Shown here: positions 1 to 6,161 of the stretch, piece after piece
Numbering within the stretch: the first letter of the stretch is position 1
Layout: each line of letters starts with the position of its first letter
NCBI GenBank assembly: GCA_012798485.1
Contig: JAAZND010000021.1
Span: forward strand, 1 to 15,862
DNA: 15,862 bases
Source of the DNA: Candidatus Beckwithbacteria bacterium
GTDB taxonomy: Bacteria > Patescibacteriota > Microgenomatia > UBA1400 > UBA1449
Direction: 5' to 3'
The notes under the pieces: model-generated
What the model was told of the DNA's origin: nothing
The model's input: the letters and a program-made list of their open reading frames with translations, nothing else
The model's database searches: none
Translations under genes and position numbers: made by a program

Positions 1-2
1 CA

Positions 3-98
3 GATGGCTTTTGGTCAGAGGGATACTTTGTAGGGACAGTAGGACAGAGAGAATTAAGAGAAGTTATTAAATACGTTAAAAATCAGAATAAAGATTAA
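3..98 (+). CDS. C-terminal fragment of an IS200/IS605-like (REP-associated) Y1 transposase, cut by the window edge
   Basis: Frame 3 is open from the window edge to a TAA at 96-98 and gives 31 residues, including WSEGYFVGTVGQREL and ending YVKNQNKD. A tryptophan followed by a Y-F-V-x-T-V-G strand and a final helix ending in N-Q is the usual C-terminus of IS200-type/RAYT single-strand transposases. The catalytic HUH and tyrosine motifs would lie upstream, outside the window. A strong hairpin follows 10 bases after the stop, as expected for the right end of such an element. The fragment is short, so the family call rests on resemblance rather than on active-site residues. Confidence 0.65.
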   Translation, partial: DGFWSEGYFVGTVGQRELREVIKYVKNQNKD

Positions 99-108
99 GA
101 CTTAGACA

Positions 109-129
109 CCGCGGACTTTTAGTCCGCGG
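109..129 (+). repeat. Perfect 8-bp hairpin, probable right end of the IS200-like element or a REP
   Basis: CCGCGGAC (109-116) and GTCCGCGG (122-129) pair perfectly around a TTTTA loop, in otherwise A/T-rich DNA. It follows the transposase stop by 10 bases and is followed by AGCGGTCA. IS200/IS605 and RAYT enzymes recognise subterminal hairpins of this kind. The cupin reading frame begins to look cupin-like immediately after it, so the element boundary is probably near 130-135. Confidence 0.6.
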
Positions 130-165
130 AGCGGTCATAAAGATTTATTACAAGGAATAATCCCA

Positions 166-423
166 ATGGTGAATTGGGCTAAATTACCAGTTGGCAGTAG
201 TTTTAGTGCTCATTATCACGAAACCATGCAGGAGATTTTTATCATCACCAAGGGCAAAGTAAAAATAATAGTTGATGGCAAAGCTTATATTTTGCAAGAA
301 AAAGATTTGATTGTGGCTGATCCAAAGGAAATTCACGAAATGCAAAATATTGATCGCCAAGATGTTGAATATCTGGTTTTTGGAATTAGCCAAGGAATTG
401 AAGGAAGAACAGTGGTGGAATAA
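166..423 (+). CDS. Small cupin-domain protein, probably 5'-truncated
   Basis: This 85-residue protein has the cupin beta-barrel pattern. The first metal-site motif is in HYHETMQEIFIITKGK (about residues 17-32, H-x-H followed by E), a glycine turn follows at VDGKAYILQEKD, and the second motif centres on PKEIHEMQN. Small single-domain cupins bind a metal and sugars or small acids, but no substrate can be assigned. ATG 166 has AAGGA at 152-156, nine bases upstream. The frame stays open back to a TAG at 103-105, and its translation just upstream (GHKDLLQGIIP) reads as plausible protein continuing into the cupin, with no ATG, GTG or TTG in it. The original N-terminus was therefore probably replaced by the IS200-like end at 109-129. 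The remaining protein may still fold, or may be a remnant. Confidence 0.7.
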   Translation: MVNWAKLPVGSSFSAHYHETMQEIFIITKGKVKIIVDGKAYILQEKDLIVADPKEIHEMQNIDRQDVEYLVFGISQGIEGRTVVE

Positions 424-431
424 TAGTAAAA

Positions 432-1136
432 ATGACAAAAGAATTTTTTAGATTTCCTAGTTTTGATTATTATCGTCATCATTCTGATCCATTATCAGAA
501 AAGCATGCTAGATTAATAGAGATGATTTTTGGTATACCACATAGTTTTGCAAGTATTTTTTCAGCCAATAGTTTTAGAAAAGGAAATGACCTTGATATTG
601 GATAAAGAAAATAGAGAATATACTCTGTTTGAAAGATCAAGATTACTTTTTCTTCATTTTTACCATTTGGTAGAGGTGACCATGCAAAGTTTTTGGGAGA
701 AACTTTAATGTTAGGACTTTATGATTTAGTAGATTTAATCACTTATTTTCCTAAGTTTAATGAATCTGAATATGTTTGGCCTAATTATCTTGTTGGTATT
801 ACTAATCCTAAACTTGCAGCTATTTTAGTAAAAAGATTTGGTTTTGATAGATTTATATTATCTGAATCTTTAATGCAACAAGCGCAAAAAATGCAACCAT
901 ATCGAGAACAATTAGCAATAAAAGTACTACAAATTCTTTCTCCTAATCAGATTCAAGTACCAACTGAATCGATAGTTGGTGTAATCGCTGACTACAACGA
1001 ACTATTGGAAAATACGGATAAGTTATTAGATTTTAGAGAAAAAACAATGAAAACTTTAGAAAAAAGATTTGGATTTGGAGTTAAAGAAGCAAGACAAAGG
1101 GCAATTTCAGTGCTTAAAGTTTTGCTTGCTGTCTAG
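432..1136 (+). pseudogene. Unrecognised gene broken by two compensating frameshifts
   Basis: Three consecutive open pieces read as one protein. An ATG at 432 opens 57 codons (MTKEFFRFPSFDYY...) that stop at 603-605. Shifted by one frame, coding-like sequence continues from about 598 (LDKENREYTLFERSRLLFLHF). Near the T-rich run at about 648-668 the original frame resumes (FLPFGRGDHAKFLGETLML...) and runs to the TAG at 1134-1136. The last piece can start formally at TTG 693, giving 147 residues, but its sequence is continuous with upstream residues in the same frame, so 693 is unlikely to be a natural start. I do not recognise the family. The product is mostly helical by appearance and has no clear membrane segment. 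It follows the cupin by 8 bases and overlaps the tail of pheT by 4 bases. Two sequencing or assembly indels are the alternative explanation. Confidence 0.55.
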
Positions 1137-3142
1137 ATTTCTCCTTGCAGTTTCATACCTAAATTTTCAATTTCTTCCACCAATTTTTTACGGATCGGAG
1201 CTACATCTTCAGTCGTTAGATTTCTGTCGGTAGTTAAATAGCTTATTTCTAAACTGATTTTATTTTCAAAAGCGTCAATGATTCTAATTTGATTAATTAA
1301 ATTAGAAGATTTCTTGCCAGTTTCCAAAATTTTTTCAGCTGGAACTTGGGGAAGATTATAAAAAGTTAGATCTTCAATAATGGGTGGATGTTTTGGTAAT
1401 GGTTGATATTTTTTATTTTTCGTTGCCCAAGATGCCAAGACGGCAAAATCCAGGTTGGCTATATAAGTTGGATTTTTAATTTCAAATTTATCTTGCATTT
1501 TCTGACTGACTTTACCAAGATTGCCAAGCAAATTTTCTTTAAAATAAATTTTAGCTTGAATATTTTCGTCTAGATATTTTTCTTTACTTCTTTTGAATTT
1601 TAGATCACTGATACCAATTTCCTCACAAAGCGCTTCAATCAAGCCTTTCAAAACTAAAAAATCATCATTCTGGCTGATAATTAAAGTAAGTTTTTCCTCT
1701 GGTAATTCATTTTCGCGTGGAAGATAAATATTAGCCATTTCAAAAAATTTAAGATTTTCTTCTCCGCTTTGATTGTTATGGATTAAAGTTAATATTGAAG
1801 GAACAAGACTGGTACGCATATATTCCCATTCCGTTGAAAGTGGATTTTTAATTTTAAGATGATCTTGAGTTTTTAACTCAAATTTTTCAATCATTTCTTT
1901 GCTAATAACTGAATAAGAATAAGTTTCGAAATAGCCCCAATTTTTGAGTGTATGTTTGACCAGATTTTCCCAATAAAATTGCTGTTTCAAAGGAAAAGCT
2001 TTAGTTTGTTCCTGTAAAGGAACGATGCTGGGAAGATTATGATAACCATAAATACGAGCTATTTCTTCAACAATATCTTCAGGAATTTCCACATCATAAC
2101 TGCGCCAGCTTGGGACAGTAATTTCAAAGTTTTTATTATCCGTACTTTTAACTTTGAACCCTAAAGCAACTAATGTTTGTTTAATTAAATTTGGCTTAAT
2201 CGGAACTCCAATACGTTCTTCAATAAATTGAAGTGAAGTTTTGACAGTTTTTGGTTCTGATTTATGATCATAGATGTCGTAGATTTTGGAAGCCATTTTG
2301 GCTTTACAAATTTTTTCGTAAAGCTCAATGCCTCTTAACATTGCCGTTTGCGCAAGTTCCGGATCTACTCTTTTTTCATTAAGTGTGGCAGCTACAGTTC
2401 TAATCCCCAAAGTCATAGACGTTTTTCTTAAAATTTTTGGATCATTATTATCAATAAAAAAGATAATTCTTTTGGTGTTATCATTAACCACACTGTTAGC
2501 TGTGCCCATAATTCCTGGAATATCAATAATTTTGTTTTCACTATCAACAATGACATTATCATCTCCTGGTAAAATGTGGGCTTTTTTATCAAGAGTAATA
2601 GCTTGTTCGCCTTTTTTGGATTTACGGAAAATTAAACTATGATCTTTAATCAAATCATAATCAAAGACATGAGTCGGATGACCAATTTCCGTCATAATAT
2701 AATTGGTAATATCAATCACACTATTTAAAGAACGGATGCCAGTAGCTTCCAGTCTTTCTTTTATCCAATCTGGAGATTGTTTAATTTCAATATTATCCAT
2801 GACTACAGCCATAACTCTATTAGTGAGCTGTGGATCAGTTTTAATTTTGAGTGGAAGTGATTTTGTTGGAACTTTGGCTTTATTTAAATTTAAAGGTTTT
2901 AATTTAGCTTCAATGCCAAATTGAGGCAAGATTGCAGCGGCTTCGCGGGCAATACCGTAGACACTCATTGAATCTACACGGTTAGTGGTGATTTCGATTT
3001 CGTAAAGCCAGTCATTTTTGCCATAGGGATAAACTTTTTCACAAGATGGTCCGCATAAAGCTAAACATTCACAAATTTTTTGAGGGCTTGCTTTAGTCTC
3101 TAAATATTCTAAAAGCCAGGAATGTAAAATTTTGATATCCAC
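1133..3142 (-). CDS. pheT: Phenylalanine-tRNA ligase beta subunit, short form
   Basis: This is the beta chain of the cytoplasmic PheRS heterotetramer, which charges tRNA-Phe and hydrolyses mischarged Tyr-tRNA. The order is: N-terminal B1 piece (1-40); B3/B4 editing domain (about 45-290, with GHPTHVFDYD at 154-163 and IPGIMG at 208-213); B5 (about 295-367, with VEEIARIYGY); the catalytic-like core (about 370-580); and a compact FDX-ACB anticodon-binding domain (about 585-669). At 669 residues it is some 120-130 shorter than usual. After LCGPSCEKVYPYG the sequence passes directly to YEIEITTNRVDSMSVYG, so the OB-fold (EMAP II-like) tRNA-binding domain normally inserted there is absent. The start is GTG with no Shine-Dalgarno sequence. 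It is the last gene of the pheS leader-controlled unit, separated from pheS by a four-helix-bundle gene. Confidence 0.97.
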   Translation of the reverse strand: MDIKILHSWLLEYLETKASPQKICECLALCGPSCEKVYPYGKNDWLYEIEITTNRVDSMSVYGIAREAAAILPQFGIEAKLKPLNLNKAKVPTKSLPLKIKTDPQLTNRVMAVVMDNIEIKQSPDWIKERLEATGIRSLNSVIDITNYIMTEIGHPTHVFDYDLIKDHSLIFRKSKKGEQAITLDKKAHILPGDDNVIVDSENKIIDIPGIMGTANSVVNDNTKRIIFFIDNNDPKILRKTSMTLGIRTVAATLNEKRVDPELAQTAMLRGIELYEKICKAKMASKIYDIYDHKSEPKTVKTSLQFIEERIGVPIKPNLIKQTLVALGFKVKSTDNKNFEITVPSWRSYDVEIPEDIVEEIARIYGYHNLPSIVPLQEQTKAFPLKQQFYWENLVKHTLKNWGYFETYSYSVISKEMIEKFELKTQDHLKIKNPLSTEWEYMRTSLVPSILTLIHNNQSGEENLKFFEMANIYLPRENELPEEKLTLIISQNDDFLVLKGLIEALCEEIGISDLKFKRSKEKYLDENIQAKIYFKENLLGNLGKVSQKMQDKFEIKNPTYIANLDFAVLASWATKNKKYQPLPKHPPIIEDLTFYNLPQVPAEKILETGKKSSNLINQIRIIDAFENKISLEISYLTTDRNLTTEDVAPIRKKLVEEIENLGMKLQGEI

Positions 3143-3148
3143 GAATAT

Positions 3149-3607
3149 AAATTGTTACATTGATACATTGTTAAATTGTTAACATGTACATATGTAAACT
3201 TATTTTGTTAATTTTTCATTAGTAAATTTTATTAAAGAATTTATTTCTTTTGGTAATTTGTTTAATTCACCATGATATATTTATATTCTTCGTTGTTTAT
3301 TAATTTTCTAATTTTTGCTTTTTGTATCCAATCTTGAGTTTCTTTTAAAGATCCAAAACTATATCTATAAAACTTGATTTTATCTTTTTTGCTATATCTT
3401 CCAAATCCTTCAGCTATATTAGCGGAGATAGAGTCAATAGAACGTACAAGCTGTGATCCAAAACTATTTCTTGAAAAATTATCCCATTTTATAATAATTT
3501 CCCAAATATAATTTGAAATATTAAACGCTATTTTATAAGAGTTAAGGTTATTAAGTTTTAAAAAATTTATCATAAAACAATTTAACCATTTGACAGTTCA
3601 ACAATTT
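3149..3607 (-). mobile_element. S23 four-helix-bundle cassette with imperfect inverted terminal repeats, between pheS and pheT
   Basis: The outermost 32 bases on each side of the four-helix gene are inverted repeats of one another, 3149-3180 against the complement of 3576-3607. By my count 25 of 32 positions match. Both arms begin AAATTGTT and end GTTAAATTGTT when read in the same sense. The unit fills the gap almost exactly: the right arm ends 2 bases from the pheS stop codon and the left arm lies 6 bases from the pheT start. S23 genes are best known from intervening sequences in 23S rRNA, which also have complementary ends and can fold into a long stem. Mobility of this unit is inferred from these features and from its interruption of a normally contiguous gene pair. 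Confidence 0.5.
3200..3573 (-). pseudogene. Four-helix-bundle protein, S23/23S rRNA intervening-sequence family, C-terminally frameshifted
   Basis: The intact frame (3573 to 3262, 103 residues) shows the family signature. It has an N-terminal helix, IWEIIIKWDNFSRNSFGSQL, then RSIDSISANIAEGFGRYSKKD, then KFYRYSFGSLKETQDWIQKA. It stops abruptly after EYKYIMVN. Shifting frame within the TATATC run at about 3274-3280 gives YHGELNKLPKEINSLIKFTN and ends at a TAA at 3200, which is the expected fourth helix. A 2-base insertion or 1-base deletion has therefore removed the last helix. The protein's role is unknown; relatives are small pentameric helical bundles that bind nucleic acid. Sequencing error in the short AT repeat is the alternative. 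Confidence 0.8.
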
Positions 3608-3609
3608 AA

Positions 3610-4653
3610 TTAGAATTGTCTCAAAAATCTGATATCATTTTCATAAAGATAGCGAATATCATCAATTTTGACATCTGATCTCATCATATAAACTCTTTCC
3701 ACACCCCAGCCAAAAGCAAAACCAGAATATTTGTTGGGATCAATTCCTCCGGCTTTTAAAACATTGGGATGCACCATACCAGAACCACCGAGTTCAAGCC
3801 AGCCTTGTTTGCAGGTGCGGCATTTTTTGCCGTTAATTTCACCTTTTCCAAGGCAGACAGCGCAGTTAATATCAACTTCAAATGAAGGTTCGGTAAATTG
3901 AAAATGGAAGGGTCTAAGTCTTGTCTTACGGTTTTCGTCATAAAATTGTTTGACAAAATAATCCATAGTGCCCTTGAGATGTTTGATAGAAATATTTTTA
4001 TCAACCACTAAGCCTTCAAACTGATGAAACATAATGGTATGAGTAATATCTTGCTGTCTACGATAACATTTGGCGATATTAATCATTCTGATTGGAGGTT
4101 GTCCGACTCTTAACATTTCTCTGACTTGACCGCTCGAAGTATGAGTAGAAAGCACTATTTTGCCATATTTTTCATTCACTGGAGCATCAATAAAAAGCGT
4201 TTCGAATTCATCTCTAGCTGGATGATTTTTGGACATATTAAGCGCTTCAAAATTGTAATATTCCCATTCCACTTCCGGATATCTAGCTCTTATAAAACCA
4301 ATTTTGGCAAAAATATCAGAAATTTCTTCGATTGCTTGAGAAACTAAATGAAGATGGCCATGAGTTGGCTTTTTACCTGGCATTGTAATATCAAACCATT
4401 CTTGCTGTTTGCCTTCTTGCGATAATTCCTGTAGTTTTTGTTCGTATAAAAGTTGGATTTCTTGTTTAACCTGATTAGCTTTTTTGCCAAAATTTTGTTT
4501 TTGGTCTGAGGGGATATTGATGATTTCTTTCATCATTTGGTTAACTAGACCATTTTTGCCAAGATAAGTAATTTTCAGTTCTTCCAGTTTTTTGACATTT
4601 TCAGTTTCACTGATAGCGCTTTGCGCCTGTAATTTGAGTGTTAAAGGATCCAC
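3610..4653 (-). CDS. pheS: Phenylalanine-tRNA ligase alpha subunit with a zinc-ribbon insertion
   Basis: This is the catalytic alpha chain of PheRS, a class II synthetase. The N-terminal coiled coil (about 1-85) normally contacts tRNA-Phe. Motif 1 surrounds YPEVEWEYYNFEALN (125-139), motif 2 is AKCYRRQQDITHTIMFHQFEG (from 194) and motif 3 is GFAFGWGVERVYMMR (311-325). TEPSFEVDI (254-262) leads into a four-cysteine insertion, C264-x2-C267 and C278-x2-C281, then WLELGGSGMVHPNVL. Such CxxC pairs occur in a subset of bacterial PheS proteins and probably bind zinc. The length, 347 residues, is normal. The start is GTG with no Shine-Dalgarno sequence. Transcription must pass the attenuator at 4798-4904. 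Confidence 0.98.
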   Translation of the reverse strand: MDPLTLKLQAQSAISETENVKKLEELKITYLGKNGLVNQMMKEIINIPSDQKQNFGKKANQVKQEIQLLYEQKLQELSQEGKQQEWFDITMPGKKPTHGHLHLVSQAIEEISDIFAKIGFIRARYPEVEWEYYNFEALNMSKNHPARDEFETLFIDAPVNEKYGKIVLSTHTSSGQVREMLRVGQPPIRMINIAKCYRRQQDITHTIMFHQFEGLVVDKNISIKHLKGTMDYFVKQFYDENRKTRLRPFHFQFTEPSFEVDINCAVCLGKGEINGKKCRTCKQGWLELGGSGMVHPNVLKAGGIDPNKYSGFAFGWGVERVYMMRSDVKIDDIRYLYENDIRFLRQF

Positions 4654-4655
4654 GT

Positions 4656-4722
4656 TTCAAATTAAAAATTAAAAATTTTAAATTCAAAATTGAAAATTAA
4701 AATTAGAAATTTCGAACTATTT
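4656..4722. repeat. Low-complexity A/T stretch with short direct and inverted repeats in the pheS leader
   Basis: The 140-base segment between the attenuator terminator and pheS is almost pure A/T. At 4656-4722 it is built from repeated AATTAAAAATT, AATTTTAAATT and AAAATTGAAAATT units in both orientations. Nothing in it reads as coding. It may be an unstructured ribosome-landing leader or decayed inverted-repeat material like that flanking the four-helix gene. Confidence 0.5.
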
Positions 4723-4797
4723 ATTTTTTTAAAAATTCTAAGCTATTTAGCTATTTAGATTTTAAGGTTATTATGATTTTAATTCAAGACAAGTCAT

Positions 4798-4825
4798 AAA
4801 AAACCCACCTTTTACGGTGGGTTTT
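4798..4825 (-). terminator. Intrinsic terminator of the pheST attenuator, also ending infC-rpmI-rplT
   Basis: Read on the minus strand, AAAACCCACC, a GTAAAA loop and GGTGGGTTTT form a 10-bp stem ending in a run of six T residues (4803-4798). It lies 133 bases past the rplT stop and 144 bases before the pheS start. It therefore both closes the ribosomal-protein operon and gates entry into pheST. Confidence 0.9.
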
Positions 4826-4847
4826 ATTTATCACAAATTAGCCCACC

Positions 4848-4904
4848 TTAGCGCTGGGTAAATTTAAAAAAATTGTTATTAGTCATTTTTGTTATATTTT
4901 TCAT
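4848..4904 (-). CDS. Phe-rich leader peptide of the pheST attenuator (pheM-like)
   Basis: A minus-strand ATG at 4904 opens 18 codons, MKNITKMTNNNFFKFTQR, ending TAA at 4850-4848. Three of four consecutive codons are Phe (TTT TTT AAA TTT, codons 12-15), and the stop codon abuts GGTGGG, the first strong segment of the attenuator. The E. coli pheM leader peptide is likewise very short and rich in Phe and precedes pheST. No Shine-Dalgarno sequence is visible. The possible extended -10 at 4912-4920 would start the transcript within a base or two of the ATG, so the peptide may be translated from a leaderless RNA or from readthrough transcripts of the rplT operon. Confidence 0.8.
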   Translation of the reverse strand: MKNITKMTNNNFFKFTQR

Positions 4905-4911
4905 TTGGATT

Positions 4912-4920
4912 TTTATATCA
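4912..4920 (-). promoter_or_regulatory. Possible extended -10 promoter for the pheST leader
   Basis: The minus strand reads TGATATAAA (4920-4912), a TATAAA hexamer preceded by TGn, the extended -10 form. No good -35 is seen at 16-18 bases. Predicted initiation at about 4905 is next to the leader-peptide ATG. Readthrough from the infC promoter is the alternative source of transcripts. Confidence 0.4.
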
Positions 4921-4945
4921 GATTTCGAAACAAGTTCGGGATGAT
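4920..4945 (-). repeat. Degenerate dispersed palindrome of the ATCATCCCGAAC type
   Basis: Minus strand ATCATCCCGAACTTGTTTCG and a few following bases form a small hairpin (CGAA, CTTGT, TTCG) with outer mismatches. It begins with the same TCAT-C start as the repeats at 13644-13705 and 14641-14680. It sits just behind rplT and looks like a decayed copy of a REP-like element. Confidence 0.4.
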
Positions 4946-4958
4946 ACTTATAATTAGC

Positions 4959-5303
4959 TTATTTTTTGACTTGTTCGACAATTTTGCCAAAAACCTGACT
5001 ATGATTTAAAGCCAGGTCTGCAAGCATTTTGCGATTAAGTTCAATTTTGTTTTTCTTCAATCCATCAATAAATCGAGAATAAGAAAGATCAAGTTTGCTA
5101 AGTCCTGCGTTGATTCTTTGGATCCAGATTTTGCGAAAATCTCTCTTTTTTAATTTTCTGCCAGCAAAAGCATATTCACCAGCATGCAAAACTATTTGTT
5201 TTGCCTGTTTGATGAGTCTGCGATTGCCCATCAAAGTGCCTTTGGTAAATTTTAAGATTTTTTTATGCTTGCTATGTCTGACTGTCCCGGTTTTGACTCT
5301 CAT
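4959..5303 (-). CDS. rplT: 50S ribosomal protein L20
   Basis: A 114-residue basic protein, normal length for L20. The N-terminus MRVKTGTVRHSKHKKILKFTKG, the segment GRKLKKRDFRKIWIQRINAG and the C-terminal FIDGLKKNKIELNRKMLADLA are diagnostic. L20 binds 23S rRNA early in large-subunit assembly and in several bacteria also represses its own operon by binding the mRNA. It is the last gene of infC-rpmI-rplT, 69 bases after rpmI, and the gap contains a hairpin. ATG start without a Shine-Dalgarno sequence. Confidence 0.97.
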   Translation of the reverse strand: MRVKTGTVRHSKHKKILKFTKGTLMGNRRLIKQAKQIVLHAGEYAFAGRKLKKRDFRKIWIQRINAGLSKLDLSYSRFIDGLKKNKIELNRKMLADLALNHSQVFGKIVEQVKK

Positions 5304-5325
5304 GGTTTTTAGTTTTTTTAGCTTT

Positions 5326-5361
5326 TAGTTTTTAGCTTGTATTAAAAAAAGCTAGAAACTA
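5326..5361 (-). promoter_or_regulatory. Inverted repeat in the rpmI-rplT gap
   Basis: TAGTTTTTAGCTT (5326-5338) and AAGCTAGAAACTA (5349-5361) pair over 13 positions with one G-T wobble and a 10-base loop. It is too AT-rich and lacks a T-run in the right place to be a convincing terminator. It could be a binding or processing element within the ribosomal-protein mRNA. Confidence 0.35.
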
Positions 5362-5372
5362 CAAGTTAATAA

Positions 5373-5564
5373 TTAGCTTAATATTTGTTTAATTTTTTTA
5401 GCTTTTTTACCTGTGACAAATTTTTGAGCTTTTTGTCTTCTGTTATTACTTTTAGTTTTATTTGATTTAAGATGGCGTATACCAATAGTTCTTCTCAGAA
5501 TTTTACCATTTTTGGTGACTTTGAATCTTTTAGCGATTGATTTTTTGGTTTTTTGCTTAGGCAC
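5373..5564 (-). CDS. rpmI: 50S ribosomal protein L35
   Basis: A 63-residue, very basic protein with the L35 pattern. It begins PKQKTKKSIAKRFKVTKNGK, then IRHLKSNKTKSNNRRQK, and ends with a lysine-rich tail. It binds 23S rRNA in the large subunit. The start is GTG, chosen because L35 proteins begin M-P-K at this point. It lies 55 bases after infC and 69 before rplT, the usual order of this conserved operon. Confidence 0.95.
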   Translation of the reverse strand: MPKQKTKKSIAKRFKVTKNGKILRRTIGIRHLKSNKTKSNNRRQKAQKFVTGKKAKKIKQILS

Positions 5565-5619
5565 TTTTTAAATTTTTAGATATTAACTTTTGAGTTTAAA
5601 ACTGCAAAACAATTAATTT

Positions 5620-6150
5620 CTACTTATTTGGTTTTATAATCATATACATCAATTTTCCTTGAAATTTGATGTCTTGTTCGATTTTATAAAGATCTGTAAG
5701 TTCTGCCAAAATAGTTTCCAACACTTTGTTGCCAAAATCTTTACGAGTTATTTGTCTGCCTGTAAATTTAACGGTTAATTTTACCTTATCTCCATCTTCT
5801 AGAAAAGATCTGATTTTTTTGATTTTAGAATCAAGGTCGCCTTTGCCGATAAAAGGATTGAATCTTAATTCTTTAATTTCTTGGACTTTGTTTTTCTTTT
5901 TGCCGCTTTGATCTTTTTTTTGTTCAATATATTGAAATTTGGTAAAGTCAATAATTCTACAGATTGGCGGTTCGACTTTTTCAGAAATTTGTACTAAGTC
6001 AAGCCCTCTTGCTTCAGCTTCTTTAAAAGCTTCATTCAGAGGCATAACACCTAAATTGCCTTCATCAGTAATTACTCTTACTTCTCCTGCCTTAATATAT
6101 TGATTTACTTTGTAAAATTTTCGTTTTTGTTGATTATATTTGTATCTTAT
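5620..6150 (-). CDS. infC: Translation initiation factor IF-3, probable AUA start
   Basis: IF-3 binds the 30S subunit, keeps it apart from 50S and proofreads start-codon choice. The N-domain reads VNQYIKAGEVRVITDEGNLG and continues to LDLVQISEKVEPPICRIIDF. After a lysine-rich linker, the C-domain contains KELRFNPFIGKGDLDSKI and ends YMIIKPNK. The first ATG (6045) lies inside the conserved N-domain and would delete about 35 residues. Upstream, the frame is open only to a TAA at 6159-6157, and the interval contains no ATG, GTG or TTG. AUA at 6150-6148 gives 176 residues, the normal IF-3 length; AUU at 6096-6094 is a shorter option. E. coli infC uses AUU, which IF-3 itself discriminates against, giving autoregulation. 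A 17-bp hairpin ends 11 bases before the AUA. Confidence 0.9.
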   Translation of the reverse strand: MRYKYNQQKRKFYKVNQYIKAGEVRVITDEGNLGVMPLNEAFKEAEARGLDLVQISEKVEPPICRIIDFTKFQYIEQKKDQSGKKKNKVQEIKELRFNPFIGKGDLDSKIKKIRSFLEDGDKVKLTVKFTGRQITRKDFGNKVLETILAELTDLYKIEQDIKFQGKLMYMIIKPNK

Positions 6151-6161
6151 TTTTCTTTATA

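Larger units (their letters stand above)
4798..4904 (-). promoter_or_regulatory. Leader-peptide transcription attenuator controlling pheS-pheT
   Basis: Four minus-strand segments can pair in alternative ways. Segment 1 is CCCA inside the last codons of the leader peptide (4858-4855). Segment 2 is GGTGGG, directly after the leader stop codon (4847-4842). Segment 3 is CCCACC (4809-4804 by its complement, pairing core at 4821-4816) and segment 4 is the distal GGTGGG arm of the terminator. Segments 2 and 3 form a 6-bp GC-rich antiterminator. A proximal CCCACC pairing instead with the distal GGTGGG forms the terminator. A ribosome stalled on the Phe codons would free segment 2 and allow readthrough. 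A ribosome that reaches the stop codon would cover segment 2 and favour termination. The logic matches the known pheM-pheST and pheL attenuators; its use here is inferred from the layout. Confidence 0.8.

Noticed and set aside
598..635. UGA recoded as glycine or tryptophan to rescue the broken gene at 432-1136
   Set aside because: The first interruption is a TAA, other genes use ordinary stops, and the frame changes indicate indels rather than recoding.
2328..2642. Open frame of 104 codons on the plus strand inside pheT
   Set aside because: It is antisense to a strongly conserved gene, shows no recognisable protein features and has no promoter.
4798..4860. T-box for pheST, because GGTGGG resembles part of the T-box
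   Set aside because: No UGGNACC bulge or antiterminator with that bulge can be drawn. The Phe-rich leader ORF explains the layout better.
5326..5361. Terminator between rpmI and rplT
   Set aside because: The stem is A/T-rich and no T-run follows its distal arm. A terminator inside this operon would also be unexpected.
5620..6045. IF-3 starting at the ATG at 6045
   Set aside because: It would delete the conserved N-domain strand (AGEVRVITDEGNLG), which is clearly encoded upstream in the same frame.
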